Below are positions 23,278 through 35,621 of a stretch of 64,000 nucleotides of DNA, piece after piece. Position 1 is the stretch's first letter. Every line of letters starts with the position of its first letter. Location: contig JAJEKV010000050.1 of NCBI GenBank assembly GCA_021234155.1, forward strand, positions 3,310,488-3,374,487, read 5' to 3'. Below the pieces are notes generated by a model. It did not search any database. It worked only from the letters and a program-made list of their open reading frames with translations, and was not told where the DNA came from. Origin of the DNA: Isoetes taiwanensis (Eukaryota; Streptophyta; Lycopodiopsida; Isoetales; Isoetaceae). Made by a program: the position numbers and the translations under genes.

Positions 23278-24129
23278 GTTTGGACCTTAATTTAGTGCAT
23301 CATGCTCATTCTCATGCTCATGGCTCTTGCTCATGTTGCTCATAGTCATGATGCTGTTCATGGTTAATATCATTCTGAAAATTATACATGATGAATTTAA
23401 CTGATTATGGACCTTCAATATATTTAAATATTCATGTATTCTCAATAAGATTAATTGTTTTTGCACCTTTTACCCATTTCATTTATGCACCTTCTATAGC
23501 TCCAATTGTTGAGACTGCACGATGTTGACTAAGTTTGTAGTCTAACTTATCAGTTATATATTGGAATGGTCTATGCTCAGTTGCAGCTGATGCGGCCATT
23601 AGGCTTGGCTAAATATAAATTTTCAACGACTTCTTCTATAGTTTTTCCTCTTATAAAAGGGAAAGGCAACTTGCAGGAGCATCAATTGTTGCATGATCTA
23701 CAACCACAATTATGCGTCCGGAATAGTCTAGTTATGACATACATAGACCTCTCTAAATGTGCCTTCTGCCACAATGGCAGCATTTAGACTGGCCACTCTT
23801 GATAAACCTTATGCACTGAAGTATGTACAAAATTGATGATGGCCATAATAAGATCGTCCAAGATCGGCAATATCATCTCTTCTTCTTTGTTGGCTTACAT
23901 ATTTGTGACGCTGGGATGATCCGTCGTGTCCTTTGAATGGCGCCTGACTAGCTACTCAGAAACTGAGTTTACAATGTCAGCGCATTCCATTTGTATTTCC
24001 TAATATAGGATCTAAAATAGTATTGAATAAGGCACAAATAAACGACCTATAGTTTGTACAAAGTCCCCTGTCTATAGTGCACTGCATTGGCACCATGAGC
24101 AGGTGTGAAAAAGACTATTTTGTCTCCTA
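23278..24129. other. Interval without recognisable genes
   Basis: Contains a CTCAT/TGCTCATG simple stretch at about 23300-23360. No supported coding feature. Confidence 0.35.
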
Positions 24130-24675
24130 AGTCAATGATTTCAACTTCCGGAGTCTATGCGGAATGACATCCGTGTCCTTGATTGTATGAGCAGGTGGCT
24201 GTAGCAAAACCGCCAGTTCAGCACTCTGAGTGGATCAAGTAAAGGTTACTTCATGACAGTAGCTAACAGATAAAGGTAAGCCGGCTTCTGGAGCTTGGAC
24301 ATGATAAGTGTTTTGAAGATCCTCAGAGTCACTATCAGATAGCGATGGTTCAGCATGTTCAACAGAGATGAATTTTTCAATTTTAAGATCCATAGTGGCA
24401 TTCAATTGTTTGGCATTCAATTGTCCATCAGGAATGACAAGTTGATCAGTGGCCCAATAGTGAATGCCTTTAGCTTGGCGGAGGAAAGGTCATCCAACCA
24501 GCATCTCATAATCACCAGGATCCTCCCCAGTTTTTCCACCAAATTCCAAGGGCAATTTGAGATCGTCGATGCTGATTTGAAGAATAGGAGTGATGCCTTG
24601 AGGGCACGTGATGTGACCATTGGCCAGCTTAATGTCATAAGATGCATGATATAGTTGTGATGTCAAGTTGTTTCC

Positions 24676-24745
24676 TCAGTTTATCCGTGAAGAGGTTGAC
24701 AGCACTGCCTCCATCAATCTGTACATGATTAATCTGCTGATTCTT
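24676..24745 (-). pseudogene. Retroviral-type aspartic protease active-site region
   Basis: Encodes NHVQIDGGSAVNLFTDKL. The catalytic Asp is in the DGGS motif that replaces DTG/DSG in this gypsy group. It lies in a 130-codon open frame (24635-25027) and would cleave the gag-pol polyprotein. Confidence 0.75.
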
Positions 24746-25742
24746 AATAGTTGCATGAACCGTGGGTGTGGAAGTGGCGGCAGTGCTAACAAGAATAGCG
24801 GGTAGCAGCAATTGTTCCTTGAGGGCAGGACATAACTTTAGAATGGTGGAGAGGCTAAGGGGAATTTTGATCTTGGCGAGCTCTTCTTGCAGCTCCAAGG
24901 GAACATGGATTAAAGGATCTGCAGGATCCAATGGTGCGGGTGCCTGGAGCATCGAGGCTGAAACTTCCTTGAGGAGTTCGAGTTCCGCAACAATATTGGG
25001 ATCCGGCTGAACACGTGAGGTGGGCATGGACGTGGAGGGCGCCTCCTTGCGCTGTTGAGGGCGAGTGGTAGCGTGCGTCCTTCAGCAGCTTGCATGAGCT
25101 TTAAAATACTTTGACAGACTTTGGGCATAATATGAGACGTGATTTTGTCTAGATCAGGGGCAAAATGTATCGTCTTATGTTTCTCATGAGGACAGTGTCT
25201 ACCGAAAAAGCAGGCTGCATGGCTTGAGGCGTGAGCATCAAAGGTCGGGTACCCAGGTGCTGGCGTGAGACCAGACCAACCCAGTTGGATTGTTGTACCG
25301 GATGATTAAGAGCTTGATAGATCTCTTCTTGAGCTTGTTGGTCCAATACAGTAGGTGGCGGAGCTTGTTGGGTCCTCTGCTGTTGAGGCGCTCGAGGTGG
25401 TTTTTTTAACGTGGGGCAGGGGCCTAGTTTCCCATTGGCTACCCAGAGTTGATAAGCTGTGAGGCGCACTGAGGTAGTTTGGTTAGTGCCTGAAAGTTGT
25501 ACTTGAACTTGGGGGAGTTGTGGACACGCCATGGTGGTGTGGCCCTACTGCTGATAGTGATAACATTGAGCTTTCGCCAGGATCAAAAGGAGTACGTGAG
25601 CTTTGGCCTCGTGATCGCTGAGGTGGCTGAAGTTGTAGATATTGCTGCTGTTGTGGATATTGTTGAGGCTGTTGATATTGTTGAGACGTCGTTTGAACTT
25701 GAAAGACCATTCTTTTGTCGAAAAGGTGTGGGATGAGAGCCC

Positions 25743-25854
25743 GTGCATTCTTTAGTAGCATGATTGCACATAATGCAACATTTGCAGTGAGGAGGACCAT
25801 TAGTAGAATTGCATTCATTGGCCAGATGGCCTTGATACTTACAAATGTGGCACC
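25743..25854 (-). pseudogene. Tandem CCHC zinc knuckles of gag
   Basis: CHICKYQGHLANEC and CKCCIMCNHATKEC both fit C-x2-C-x4-H-x4-C, separated by a short NSTNGPPH linker. They are nucleocapsid RNA-binding knuckles. The 44-kb element has the same pair at 46605-46720. Confidence 0.85.
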
Positions 25855-27114
25855 AAATTTGACTTCTTTGTGGTGGAGCAGATTGATGAGATTGAACCGT
25901 ATTTTGTGGAACTTTAACAGGAGGAATGAAAGAGAGATCTATGAGGGGAACACCACGAGAGGCCACATTGACAAAATGATTGACCAGTTCGATAGCGTGG
26001 TCCAGCGTCTTGGGTCGCAAGTATTCAGTCATAAGACGAATCGCGGGAGGTAGGTCCTACAGAAACTAAACTAAGATCTGACTCTGCGTGGGAGACTCCT
26101 TGAGCTTGCTAACCAAGACATGCAGACGACCAGCAAAATCACGGGCAGACTCTGTGGGTTGTTATTGAAGATCATTGAGTTGCGTGAGAAGTTGTTGATC
26201 ATCATCGGTGGTACTATAATGTGACAGAAAGGCTGTCTTCATTTCTTGCCAGTTTTGTTTCCAATGACTTTTATTGGCCATGAGTCATTGATGTGGTGCT
26301 CTGCGCAGCGTGATTGAGAAAATGTGAAACTTGAGCTGTGGCTGAGAGTGGCCATTTAAGATAGCCAGAGCTTCAAATTCTTCCATGTGTGCCTGAGCCA
26401 CTCTGATCGAGGATGGGCTTTCCGTTCGCATTCCCAAAAACCAGATCGGTAAGTTTGAGGTTGTGCGCAGTTGACGGCGTGACGGGAACCTGCGTGTAAA
26501 GTGGTGGGGCATAAGAATAAGCAGGTCCTGGAGGCACAACCGAGGGCTGTGAGCAAGGCATTCGCATGGGAGCAGTAAACCCAGGAGGTCCAGAAATTTG
26601 GGTGTCATTAGGCAAGATCCCATGTGGGCCATCCTCATTCAATTTGTGATCACCAATATTGTAGACATTAACAGGAGGTTGAAAAGATGGAGAAGACTGA
26701 AATTCTTGGACATGGTTGGGACCAAAAGAAACCTGAGTGTAGCCCATACCATGCTGTGGGAAAGACGGTTGCGAAGGTAACGATGTCGGTCCAGAGGGAA
26801 TGTGAATATAAGCACTATCTGGCATTTGAAAGTAGTGAGGATTCTGATGCACGGGAGTGTTATGCAGTGATGGTGGTTGAGAGTAATATTTGCAAGTAGA
26901 AGGTGACCCTGGCCAGGAAAGGCGCGAGGGGTAGGAGGTGCAGAATGAGCACGTGAGCGGCCTTCTTGAATGTCATAATCGGCATCGTACATAGCAACTT
27001 CTCTGCATTGATGGCGATCGAATCTAGCCGCACTTTGGCTGAGAAGCTCGTCTTGATTAAAAGCACGAACAGACATCTTGTTGTCTGGAAAAAAAAACTA
27101 AGACCCGGCAGTGG

Positions 27115-27993
27115 TGACAGTTCTTTGGACTTGGGTTCGGGATCGTCTGCAAGACAGCCCGTTGTGAGGACCCTTGGATCAAGCAGACAAATCCTTAGTA
27201 TAGAGTGTCACACCAAAGTTTGCAAAGGAATCAGAACAGAAAGAACGAAACAGAAAAGCAAATTGTATGCCAAGACAAGAATCCCTTGAACATCAGAGAA
27301 AATACATGAGGTCTTGCAAGAAGCTCAGACACAAAACTAAAACAAGACTATTACTGAGTCTCATCTAAAAACTTGAGATCTAACTCTACTGATATATATA
27401 TATATTACAATGGCCTTAGGCCCAAAATAGATATATGGCAGAGCCTTTGTGAACTCGGTTACCAATTCCTCGATTATATGCTTGATTTGAGAGAATCTTT
27501 GCAGTGCTGTCATTAGTGCTCGGAATCCCGCTAAATTAAGGTCGAACTCCCCAGAGGTGGTCATTTGTCTTGTCTGGTCCTCTCCATTGACGAAGGCGTG
27601 GATTTCTGCATGGTTTTTGGCGGGACCATGTGTTTGCTACCTGACGCTTGATCTTGACCCTTGCCTTTGACCTGTGTTGTGCTCAGTCAGGAATAGTCCA
27701 GTGCCTAGCTGCACGGGACTAGATATATGGCAGAGCCATTGTGATCTCGGTTACTAACTTCTGGATTATATGCTTGATTTGAGAGAATCTTTGCAGTGCC
27801 ATCATTAGTGCTAGGAATCCCGCTAAATTAAGGCCGAACTCCCTGGAGGAGATCATTTGTCTTGTCTGTTCCTCTTCTTTGACGCGAACGTGAGTTTCTG
27901 CGTGGTTTTGGAGGAGAGGGGGCGTGGGTTTGCTACCTGATTCTTGACCTTGACCCTTGCCTCTGACCAGTGCCTGGCTGCACGGGACTAACA
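27115..27993 (-). repeat. 879-bp LTR of the gag-protease copy, with internal duplication
   Basis: On the minus strand it begins TGTTAGTCCCGTGCAG at 27993 and ends CTGTCA at 27115. It is followed by CCACTGCCGGGTCT, like the leader after the 44-kb 5' LTR. Core promoter-like sequence (ATATATATATA, 27393-27404) and the TGATCCAAGGGTCCTC block are shared with the 586-bp LTRs. The extra length comes from a duplicated segment: 27429-27720 and 27721-27989 are near-direct repeats (GGCAGAGCC..TTGTGA, CTAAATTAAGG, GCACGGGACT). Confidence 0.75.
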
Positions 27994-28517
27994 AGTAATG
28001 TACAAGAAGTATTCAAAACTGATAACCGTGAGAGCCGCAAGACAACAGCAAAATAACAAGGCTAAAAAATTGATAAGCCAGCACAACGGCACCAATGTTG
28101 ATTTTGGGTTCTTGGCATATATCTTGCAGCAACAACCCATAACTAACCCATGACTGCAAGATGCTTCAAGGCTGTCATGCTCAAGAACATGAAACAAGAA
28201 GAAAGAGACAAATATGTACAAAGAATATTGGAAATGTGCGTCAAATGAGGCTCTTCAAATATAAGATCAAACCTGTTTACATCTGAAGTGTCTCTGTTCT
28301 AATATAGTGTAGACCATAAATTGGAGTCCTACATCTAGCTACATCTAGATTGTACACTTAATGCTAACCTAAACATGTCAAGTGTAGTCTACCACCACTA
28401 AACACCTAGCATTTGCATAGTATTAACCACTAGGAGGATAAAAACCTTTGTATCTCTGCTGTTTGTTCCCACCAGCAAATGCGTGAGAACATCTAGATCT
28501 TACTGGCCACAAGTACA
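27994..28517. other. Interval without recognisable genes
   Basis: Flanks the LTR on its 5' side. The other element end is lost, so no target duplication can be tested. Confidence 0.4.
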
Positions 28518-29752
28518 TTATTTACGACACTGAATCCACTCCTCTTGATTCTCCTGCCGACATGTGAATCTGAAGCAATTGTCTTCTACATTGAGTGACA
28601 GAATGGCCTCCATCAGCATCGTGGTCAAAAGTCTCCCTTGAAGCTTCTCTATTCTTGTGCATGCATTGAAATCTCCAATTAGCATCATGTGTTCCAACTG
28701 CATGTGCTGTTGAATGTCATCATAAACTGCAACGAAATTTTTACTAGCCCCGACGATCCATTTATTCTGGTGAAATACACTGACTGGCCTGACTAGGATG
28801 AGTTTACTATAGAATAGGTGCAGATTCATATTTTATAGCAGTTTAGTGGAAACTAAAGGATTGAATGGCGGATTCGTTATTTGGTGGTATGGGACATATA
28901 TACATTTTGGCCATCTGAGTTCCAAGCATTGGCCAAGAAAATAGCCACCAAAAGAAAATGACATTCCCCTCGAGAAAAATAATGTGCCATATCCTTGGGT
29001 TTTCTTACCAAATATAGCAATAGTGATATCTACCATAAAAACATGGTGGCAAAAGAATCTAGTTGCATTTGCCTCCTTTGATATCTGTTCACATATAATT
29101 TGAGTATGCGGACATATGATTGGAGGTGCTTGAATTAGTTTTGATGGTTTATTGCTATTGAAATTTGTTGTTTGTCTAGCCTCTTCAAGTGCTACCACTT
29201 TTAAGAAAGATCGCCATTTGGGTTACATATTGGAAAAAAATGGCAGAAATGCCATTTCAAACTTCACTTCAACAAACAAATTACATAAGGAATGGTCAAT
29301 TCATTGTACTTAGAAAAATTTATAGGTTGCTTAATTTTTTCCCTTTTATATAGATCGACATAAGGGTCCATCCTATCTAATCTGAATGCCTGCGTTAGAA
29401 ATTTGAATCTGCACGTGAGACATAACATGCGATCACAAAGAAGGTGTACCTACACTGGCGCTGCACCCTTATCCACATGTAATGATTGTGTTTGTTTGCT
29501 TTGTGCAGGAAAACTGAAGGTGCCAATGTTGTCTTACAGTAGAAGGCAAGTCCATCATGTCCCAAGCTTGCCAGTGCAATTATTGAACAATGGATAGTGC
29601 TGATAGCTTATCAAATCTACCATCCTCCCACTAGCATGTTCCCATGTTTCCATAAGAAAAATAAAATCCATATCCCTAGCTATGGAGTTCAAGATGTCCC
29701 GTTTCTGACAACAAAAGTCCCTATAATTCCAGGAGATCATATACAGGCACAA
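28518..29752 (-). pseudogene. Decayed LINE AP-endonuclease region
   Basis: Minus-strand pieces in the correct order: SWNYRDFCCQKRDILN with FIFLMETWEHA (29555-29752), a hallmark of the N-terminal APE endonuclease motif with its catalytic Glu; a middle part with frameshifts; and HMMLIGDFNACTRIEKLQGR (28518-28829), the conserved GDFNA motif. No RT follows within the copy. It is a non-functional LINE ORF2 remnant. I cannot say whether it belongs with either of the other LINE families in this window. Confidence 0.65.
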
Positions 29753-30070
29753 TTCATATTTGGAAGTGGTAACATGTGCAGTCGCAATAGCAACACTTCG
29801 AGAAGTTGTAGCAATAGCAGGCCTGATAGCAACGCGACATGGAGCTGCAAGGTAGCAACAGTAGTAACAGCACCCCGAGGGGCACTAGCAGCAGTAGCAG
29901 TAGCAACAACACTTATATCAAGAATTGTAGTGCAGCCAATTATTGCATCAGTAAATGACCCAGCTATTCATTTATGCACAGTATCTGCCATAGTATGCAT
30001 AGGTGGATAGAAAATGCTCACATTACCTTGAACCAACACAGTGGTGGCACCAGTGTTTCCTATGTCCCAA
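29753..30070. repeat. AGCAGTAGCAACA-type low-complexity stretch
   Basis: Imperfect AGCAA/AGTAGCA repeats at 29780-29920. No gene is supported. Confidence 0.5.
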
Positions 30071-32224
30071 CCTGCATTTGAATTTACACAAGAAGGAAGC
30101 AAAGTCTACGAATCTACATTCAAGGTTCATACATAACAGAGATGGAGATGTAGCAGCCAAAGCTGCCTATGCATTTAAAGCATAAATCTCACGCTACAAT
30201 AGAAGGAGCGAAGACTAGAGAATCTGTAAGAAGTGGCAATAGATCTACAAGCAATGGATATACAACAAGAGGAGCTGCTTATGCATTTAAAGCATAAATC
30301 TCACGCTAAAATAGAAGGAACGAAGACTAGAGTATTTGTAAGAAGTGGCAATAGATCTACAAGCAATGAATATACAACAAGAGGAGCAGAGAACGGCAAA
30401 AAATAGATAAGCTGGTTCATAGGACTATGAAAACAATTTGGATATGAAAGTCCTTGGATTGAATGATGGCAGTCATGTAGCAAACCAGAATAGCAGGGGG
30501 AAAAAGAAACTACTAGAAATAGCAGAGGAAGTGGAAACCTTAATGAGAGATGGCAGATTATGCTGGACAAGAAGGTTAAAAATATGGATAAAGGAAATGA
30601 GCATGAAAATACAATCCAAAGGGATACAATCTCTGTTCAGAGGGCAAGCGAGTTGGAAGCTACAATAAATACAAAATATAGGTCAGATAAACATAATAAA
30701 GGATAGCAAAAAATGAATAGAGCACATATCCCAGCTATCGAGGATTACATTTCAGAAAATACATATAGACAAACTTAGGTGGCAAACTATTATAATCACA
30801 GCTTACAGCTTACGTATTTACAACCATAATAATGAGTTCACACTAAGGAAACAACAAATATTAAGTCTGCAAATCGCAATGAATTAAGAGAATCATGCAC
30901 ATTAGTAATAGCTTATTCTAACCATGAATTTCATCTAATCCGTAGTATATGCATAACACAGTCAAAACCAAATCAATCTGTTTCTAGAACTGACAACTGT
31001 TTGGATGAGCATGTAGATCCTGAAATGGCAAGCAAAATCATACAATGAACACAGCGAAAAATACAGATCAGGGTATATAAACCTTCAAAGTATTATAGCA
31101 GAAGTTTTAAGAAAAGCTTAATTAGCAGAGGCTATATAATCAACTGCCAGGAATAAGATCAACTATCGAAACCACTTAGAAGAGCATGATTTAATGGATT
31201 TAAATGGTGAATGCAGGAATAGGGCTGAGGTATAGAGAACATATCTTAACAAAAAACACAGGAACAAAACATACTGAATGATCAGTATAGTATTATGTGG
31301 AACAGAGCTATTCATTGTAAGAAAATTTATGTTATCAAGAGACATGATCAACAACAGTTAAAATATAAAGAAGAGGATAAAAATCATATTAACATCTTGT
31401 AGAGGGAACCTGATTCGTTGTGTTGCCAGGATGCTAGGATGCCAGGATGCATGAGTATATCTGCAACTCGAACAGCTAGACCAGCTGAGGTAGATTGAGA
31501 ATCGATACGCAAGCATTCAAGAGGATCCGGACTGTTTGCTGCATTGCTTCTTTTGCAACTGCATGATGCACTGAGCAAATGCCGATTGCCTTCTAGAAAT
31601 TGCAGCCATTCTATATATGAGCTAGCATGAAATAAGGCAAGATCTGAGCTATTTAGGCAGAGAAGAAGAAGAAGAGATTTTAACGTCACGCCACAAGGCA
31701 GCGTCCTATCGGACATGTGACACCGATGACCATCTTTACTGGAATCCAAGAGTAAGGCAGACCGCTTAAATGCCAGCTTGTGCAGATCGGAATGGAAGAT
31801 ATGACGGTAGACTCCCCTGCATCGTGAACAACTAAGGTATTTCTAAAACCCTAAAGAAGAAAAGCATTATTTCGAATATAGATGAATATAGATATAAAAG
31901 GGGTTTTTTTGTCACAATGGAAAAAAGTCTATATATCTAAAAATGCAATTGCCTGATAATTATTCGACGGAAACTGGCGAAGATATTAACCAAAGGACAT
32001 TTCTGCTTATTTGTTAGCATGACCCAACCTGAAGTTTAAATGCTTAAAGAACACCAAGGGATGCCAGTTGTTTAAAGTTCTACAGCGCTATGGTATAGGA
32101 TATGTGTCTAGGACATACAATGGTATAGGATATGTGTCTAAGACATTAAGTTGTTACCAAAGACCATAGAGGGCAAGCTTTTATGAAGATTATCAGTCTA
32201 TTACTCACCATACATATAAAAAAA
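30071..32224. repeat. 2.1-kb segmental duplication, copy 1
   Basis: Nearly identical to 33541-35609 in the same orientation. Both start CCTGCATTTGAATTTACACA and end in CACCATACATATAAA. An internal 112-bp tandem repeat (30162 and 30274) is present in both. Copy 1 keeps about 50 bp (around 31674-31720) that copy 2 lacks. Confidence 0.95.
31384..31816 (-). CDS. Candidate exon of an unidentified minus-strand gene (copy 1)
   Basis: Acceptor-like GATGCAG precedes an open frame of about 143 codons. It starts GVYRHIFHSDLHKLAFKRS, continues through LLDSSKDGHRC, a Leu-rich run, SSYIEWLQFLEGNRHLL, CSCKRSNAANSPDPLECLRI and VRVADILMHPGILASWQH, and ends at a stop at 31384 or at a GT donor near 31411. The residue mix looks coding. 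I do not recognise the family. Its paralogue in copy 2 is broken (acceptor AG changed to GG, and a deletion causing a frame change), so copy 1 is the better candidate for function. Confidence 0.35.
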
Positions 32225-33540
32225 TCCTGCCTTCTACCTCAGGTAGGGAGGTCCCATTAGTCAATTGAATTGACTTAAGAAAGCTGCAACAGGGAGAGTA
32301 GGGCCCTATTGGAACACAGGGACCCTACCCAACCCATATATTATTACTCTAGAAATATGCGAAAAACAAAAGATGGTACTTACAATAAATTTTTAGGAAT
32401 CCTCGTCATATCTTGCATGTTTCGTCATATCTTGCATGTTTCGAGAAATCCAAGGTATAATCAGATAGTGTAAAAGTTTTTTTGTAATCACGACTAGCCA
32501 CAGAAAAACTCTTTCCATAAAACCCCATGGCTAGTGGAACGTTCATCGATCCGAGGACAAGATTTTTGCAATCATTGTAAACTGGTCCAAGTTTCTGCAA
32601 TGTAATAGGCATACAAGTGTGAGTACAAATAATAATACACCTTTACTCCAAACCAGGGTCCCAAGTTAAACTAAGGAATTGGAGTAACATTAAAAAACCC
32701 TTTGAGCCTGTTAAGACAACAGACTTTAAGCCTTATAGTTCCATTTGAAAAAATAAGGAACTTCAATTGCAATCCTAGAAATAGACAGATGCAATCTAAT
32801 TCTAGGCCCTGATAAGGAGCAAATTAGAATAGAGAATATACATAAAAAACCAGAACAAAATAGAAATTTGGAATACCAACAATACTAAAGACATAGTTCA
32901 ATAAAAAATAGCTCAAATAAGTAACATTTTACAATGTAGAAAAGGAGATATGATATTCGAATATAACAGATTGAAATGTAACTCACATAATGTCTGAAGC
33001 TTAAAGCAACAACATATAATATTGCAACTGTAAAGTATTATTGCAGATCTAAGAATGATTCAAAAGTAGCTGATACAAAGCAACTGGTTTACATAATATA
33101 ATTTATGACTCAACCACCTGTAGTGGTGGAATAACATATAATAACTTAAAACAGAGAAAAGTAGATAGATGTCACCAAGAAGCTAACATCCGAAGTTGAA
33201 TACTGCAGATTTGAGCAGTGGTTTTTGCTCATTGAATACCATGAAAAACACCACATGGAGGGATAAGTCCGGTTACCTGCAGTGGAACCAAATGCAAGTT
33301 AGCCTGAGAAGGGTAAATGCATAAGCCACAAACAGGTAAGCAATGAACTCATCGGGCTTATCGCCTTTCACCATAAAACAAACACGTATAATCATAATAC
33401 TTAGGCCAAGCAGTTAGAAAAATGAATTCTTAAATTAATACAACAGAAATAAAGGTAGTTTAGTAGGTCAAATATGATGAGCTCTAATGCTGCTGCAGTA
33501 AGAAATAACACCGTTATACAAAGCAAACTACTTAAGAAAG
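32225..33540. other. Spacer between duplication copies
   Basis: Unique AT-rich DNA of 1316 bp, intron-like. It holds the candidate exon at 32406-32594. Confidence 0.6.
32406..32594 (-). CDS. Candidate exon of an unidentified minus-strand gene
   Basis: Acceptor ATTACATTGCAG is followed by KLGPVYNDCKNLVLGSMNV, PLAMGFYGKSFSVASRDYKK and TFTLSDYTLDFSKHARYDE. A 19-bp tandem duplication (GCAAGATATGACGAAACAT) at the 3' end shifts the frame. A GTAAGT donor lies just beyond it. It could be the exon upstream of 31384-31816 in one gene. Family not recognised. Confidence 0.35.
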   Translation of the reverse strand, partial: KLGPVYNDCKNLVLGSMNVPLAMGFYGKSFSVASRDYKKTFTLSDYTLDFSKHARYDETCKI

Positions 33541-35609
33541 CCTGCATTTGAATTTACACAAGAAGGAAGCAAAGTCTACGAATCTACATTCAAGGTTCAT
33601 ACATAACAGAGATGGAGATGTAGCAGCCAAAGCTGCCTATGCATTTAAAGCATAAATCTCACGCTACAATAGAAGGAGCGAAGACTAGAGAATCTGTAAG
33701 AAGTGGCAATAGATCTACAAGCAATGGATATACAACAAGAGGAGCTGCTTATGCATTTAAAGCATAAATCTCACGCTAAAATAGAAGGAACGAAGACTAG
33801 AGTATTTGTAAGAAGTGGCAATAGATCTACAAGCAATGGATATACAACAAGAGGAGCAGAGAACGGCAAAAAATAGATAAGCTGGTTCATAAAGGACTAT
33901 GAAAACAATTTGGATATGAAAGTCCTTGGATTGAATGATGGCAGTCATGTAGCAAACCAGAATAGCAGGGGGAAAAAGAAACTACTAGAAGTAGCAGAGG
34001 AAGTGGAAACCTTAATGAGAGATGGCAGATTATGCTGGACAAGAAGGTTAAAAATATGGATAAAGGAAATGAGCATGAAAACACAATCAGAAGGGATACA
34101 ATCTCTGTTCAGAGGGCAAGCGAGTTGGAAGCTACAATAAATACAAAATATAGGTCAGATAAACATAATAAAGGATAGCAAAAAATGAATAGAGCACATA
34201 TCCCAGCTATCGAGGATTACATTTCAGAAAATACATATAGACAAACTTAGGTGGCAAACTATTATAATCACGACTTACGACCTTTAATATTTACAACCAT
34301 AATAATGAGTTCACACTAAGGAAACAACAAATATTAAGTCTGCAAATCGCAATGAATTAAGAGAATCATGCACATTAGTAATAGCTTATTCTAACCATGA
34401 ATTTCATCTAATCCGTAGTATATGCATAACACAGTCAAAACCAAATCAATCTGTTTCTAGAACTGACAACTGTTTGGATGAGCATGTAGTTCCTGAAATG
34501 GCAAGCAAAATCATACAATGAACACAGCGAAAAATACAGATCAGGGTATATAAACCTTCAAAGTATTATAGCAAAAGTTTTAAGAAAAGCTTAATTAGCA
34601 GAGGCTATATAATCAACTGCCAGGAATAAGATCAACTATCGAAACCACTTAGAAGAGCATGATTTAATGGATTTAAATGGTGAATGCAGGAATAGGGCTG
34701 AGGTATAGAGAACATATCTTAACAAAAAACACAGGAACAAAACATACTGAATGATCAGTATAGCTATTCATTGTAAGAAAATTTATGTTATCAAGAGACA
34801 TGATCAACAACAGTTAAAATATAAAGAAGAGGATAAAAATCATATTAACATCTTGTAGAGGGAACCTGATTCGTTGTGTTGCCAGGATGCTAGGATGCCA
34901 GGATGCATGAGTATATCTGCAACTCGAACAGCTAGACCAGCTGAGGTAGATTGAGAATCGATACGCAAGCATTCAAGAGGATCCGGACTGTTTGCTGCAT
35001 TGCTTCTTTTGCAACTGCATGATGCACTGAGCAAATGCCGATTGCCTTCTAGAAATTGCAGCCATTCTATATATGAGCTAGCATGAAATAAGGCAAGATC
35101 TGAGCTATTTAGGCAGAGAGAGACACCGACGACCATCTTTACTGGAATCCAAGAATAAGGCAGACCGCTTAAATGCCAGCTTGTGCAGATCGGAATGGAA
35201 GATATGACGGTAGACTCCCCCGCATCGTGAACAACTAAGGTATTTCTGAAACCCTAAAGAAGAAAAGCATTATTTCGAATATAGATGAATATAGATATAA
35301 AAGGGGTTTTTTGTCACAATGGAAAAAAGTCTATATAGCTAAAAATGCAATTGCCTGATAATTATTCAACGGAAACTGGCGAAAATATTAACCAAAGGAC
35401 ATTTCTGCTTATTTGTTAGCATGACCCAACCTGAAGTTTAAATGCTTAAAGAACACCAAGGGATGCCAGTTGTTTAAAGTTCTACAGCTCTATGGTATAG
35501 GATATGTGTCTAGGACATACAATGGTATAGGATATGTGTCTAAGACATTAAGTTAGGGAAAGCTTTTATGAAGATTATCAGCCTATTATTCACCATACAT
35601 ATAAAAAAA
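33541..35609. repeat. 2.1-kb segmental duplication, copy 2
   Basis: Direct copy of 30071-32224 displaced by about 3470 bp, with few substitutions and one larger deletion. A long A-run at 35603-35621 follows its right end. Confidence 0.95.
34840..35217 (-). pseudogene. Broken paralogue of the 31384-31816 candidate exon
   Basis: The 3' two thirds (CLNSSDLALFHASSYIEWLQ onward) are identical at the protein level to copy 1. The acceptor AG has become GG. A deletion between LLDSSKDG and LCLNSSD changes the frame. Confidence 0.5.
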
Positions 35610-35621
35610 AAAAAAAAAAAA

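Larger units (their letters stand above)
24130..27114 (-). mobile_element. Gypsy gag-protease internal region, pol deleted
   Basis: Read right to left: a gag start (ATG at 27076, MSVRAFNQDELLSQSAARF, like MSVRPNFTRKNS of the 44-kb element); a Pro/Gln-rich gag body; an ARAHMEEFEALAIL-type conserved box (here QAHMEEFEALAILNGH, about 26.35-26.4 kb); two zinc knuckles; a Gln-rich linker; an aspartic protease; and a segment SDSDSEDLQNTYHVQAPEAG (about 24.3 kb) matching 48.1 kb. Homology fades near 24130, before RT. Small frameshifts break gag into overlapping frames. RT, RNase H, integrase and the 3' LTR are missing. Confidence 0.8.

Noticed and set aside
30438-30668. 76-codon plus frame conserved in both duplication copies (also at 33910-34140)
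   Set aside because: Conservation is explained by the recent duplication. Changes between copies include nonsynonymous ones, and there is no start context or domain.
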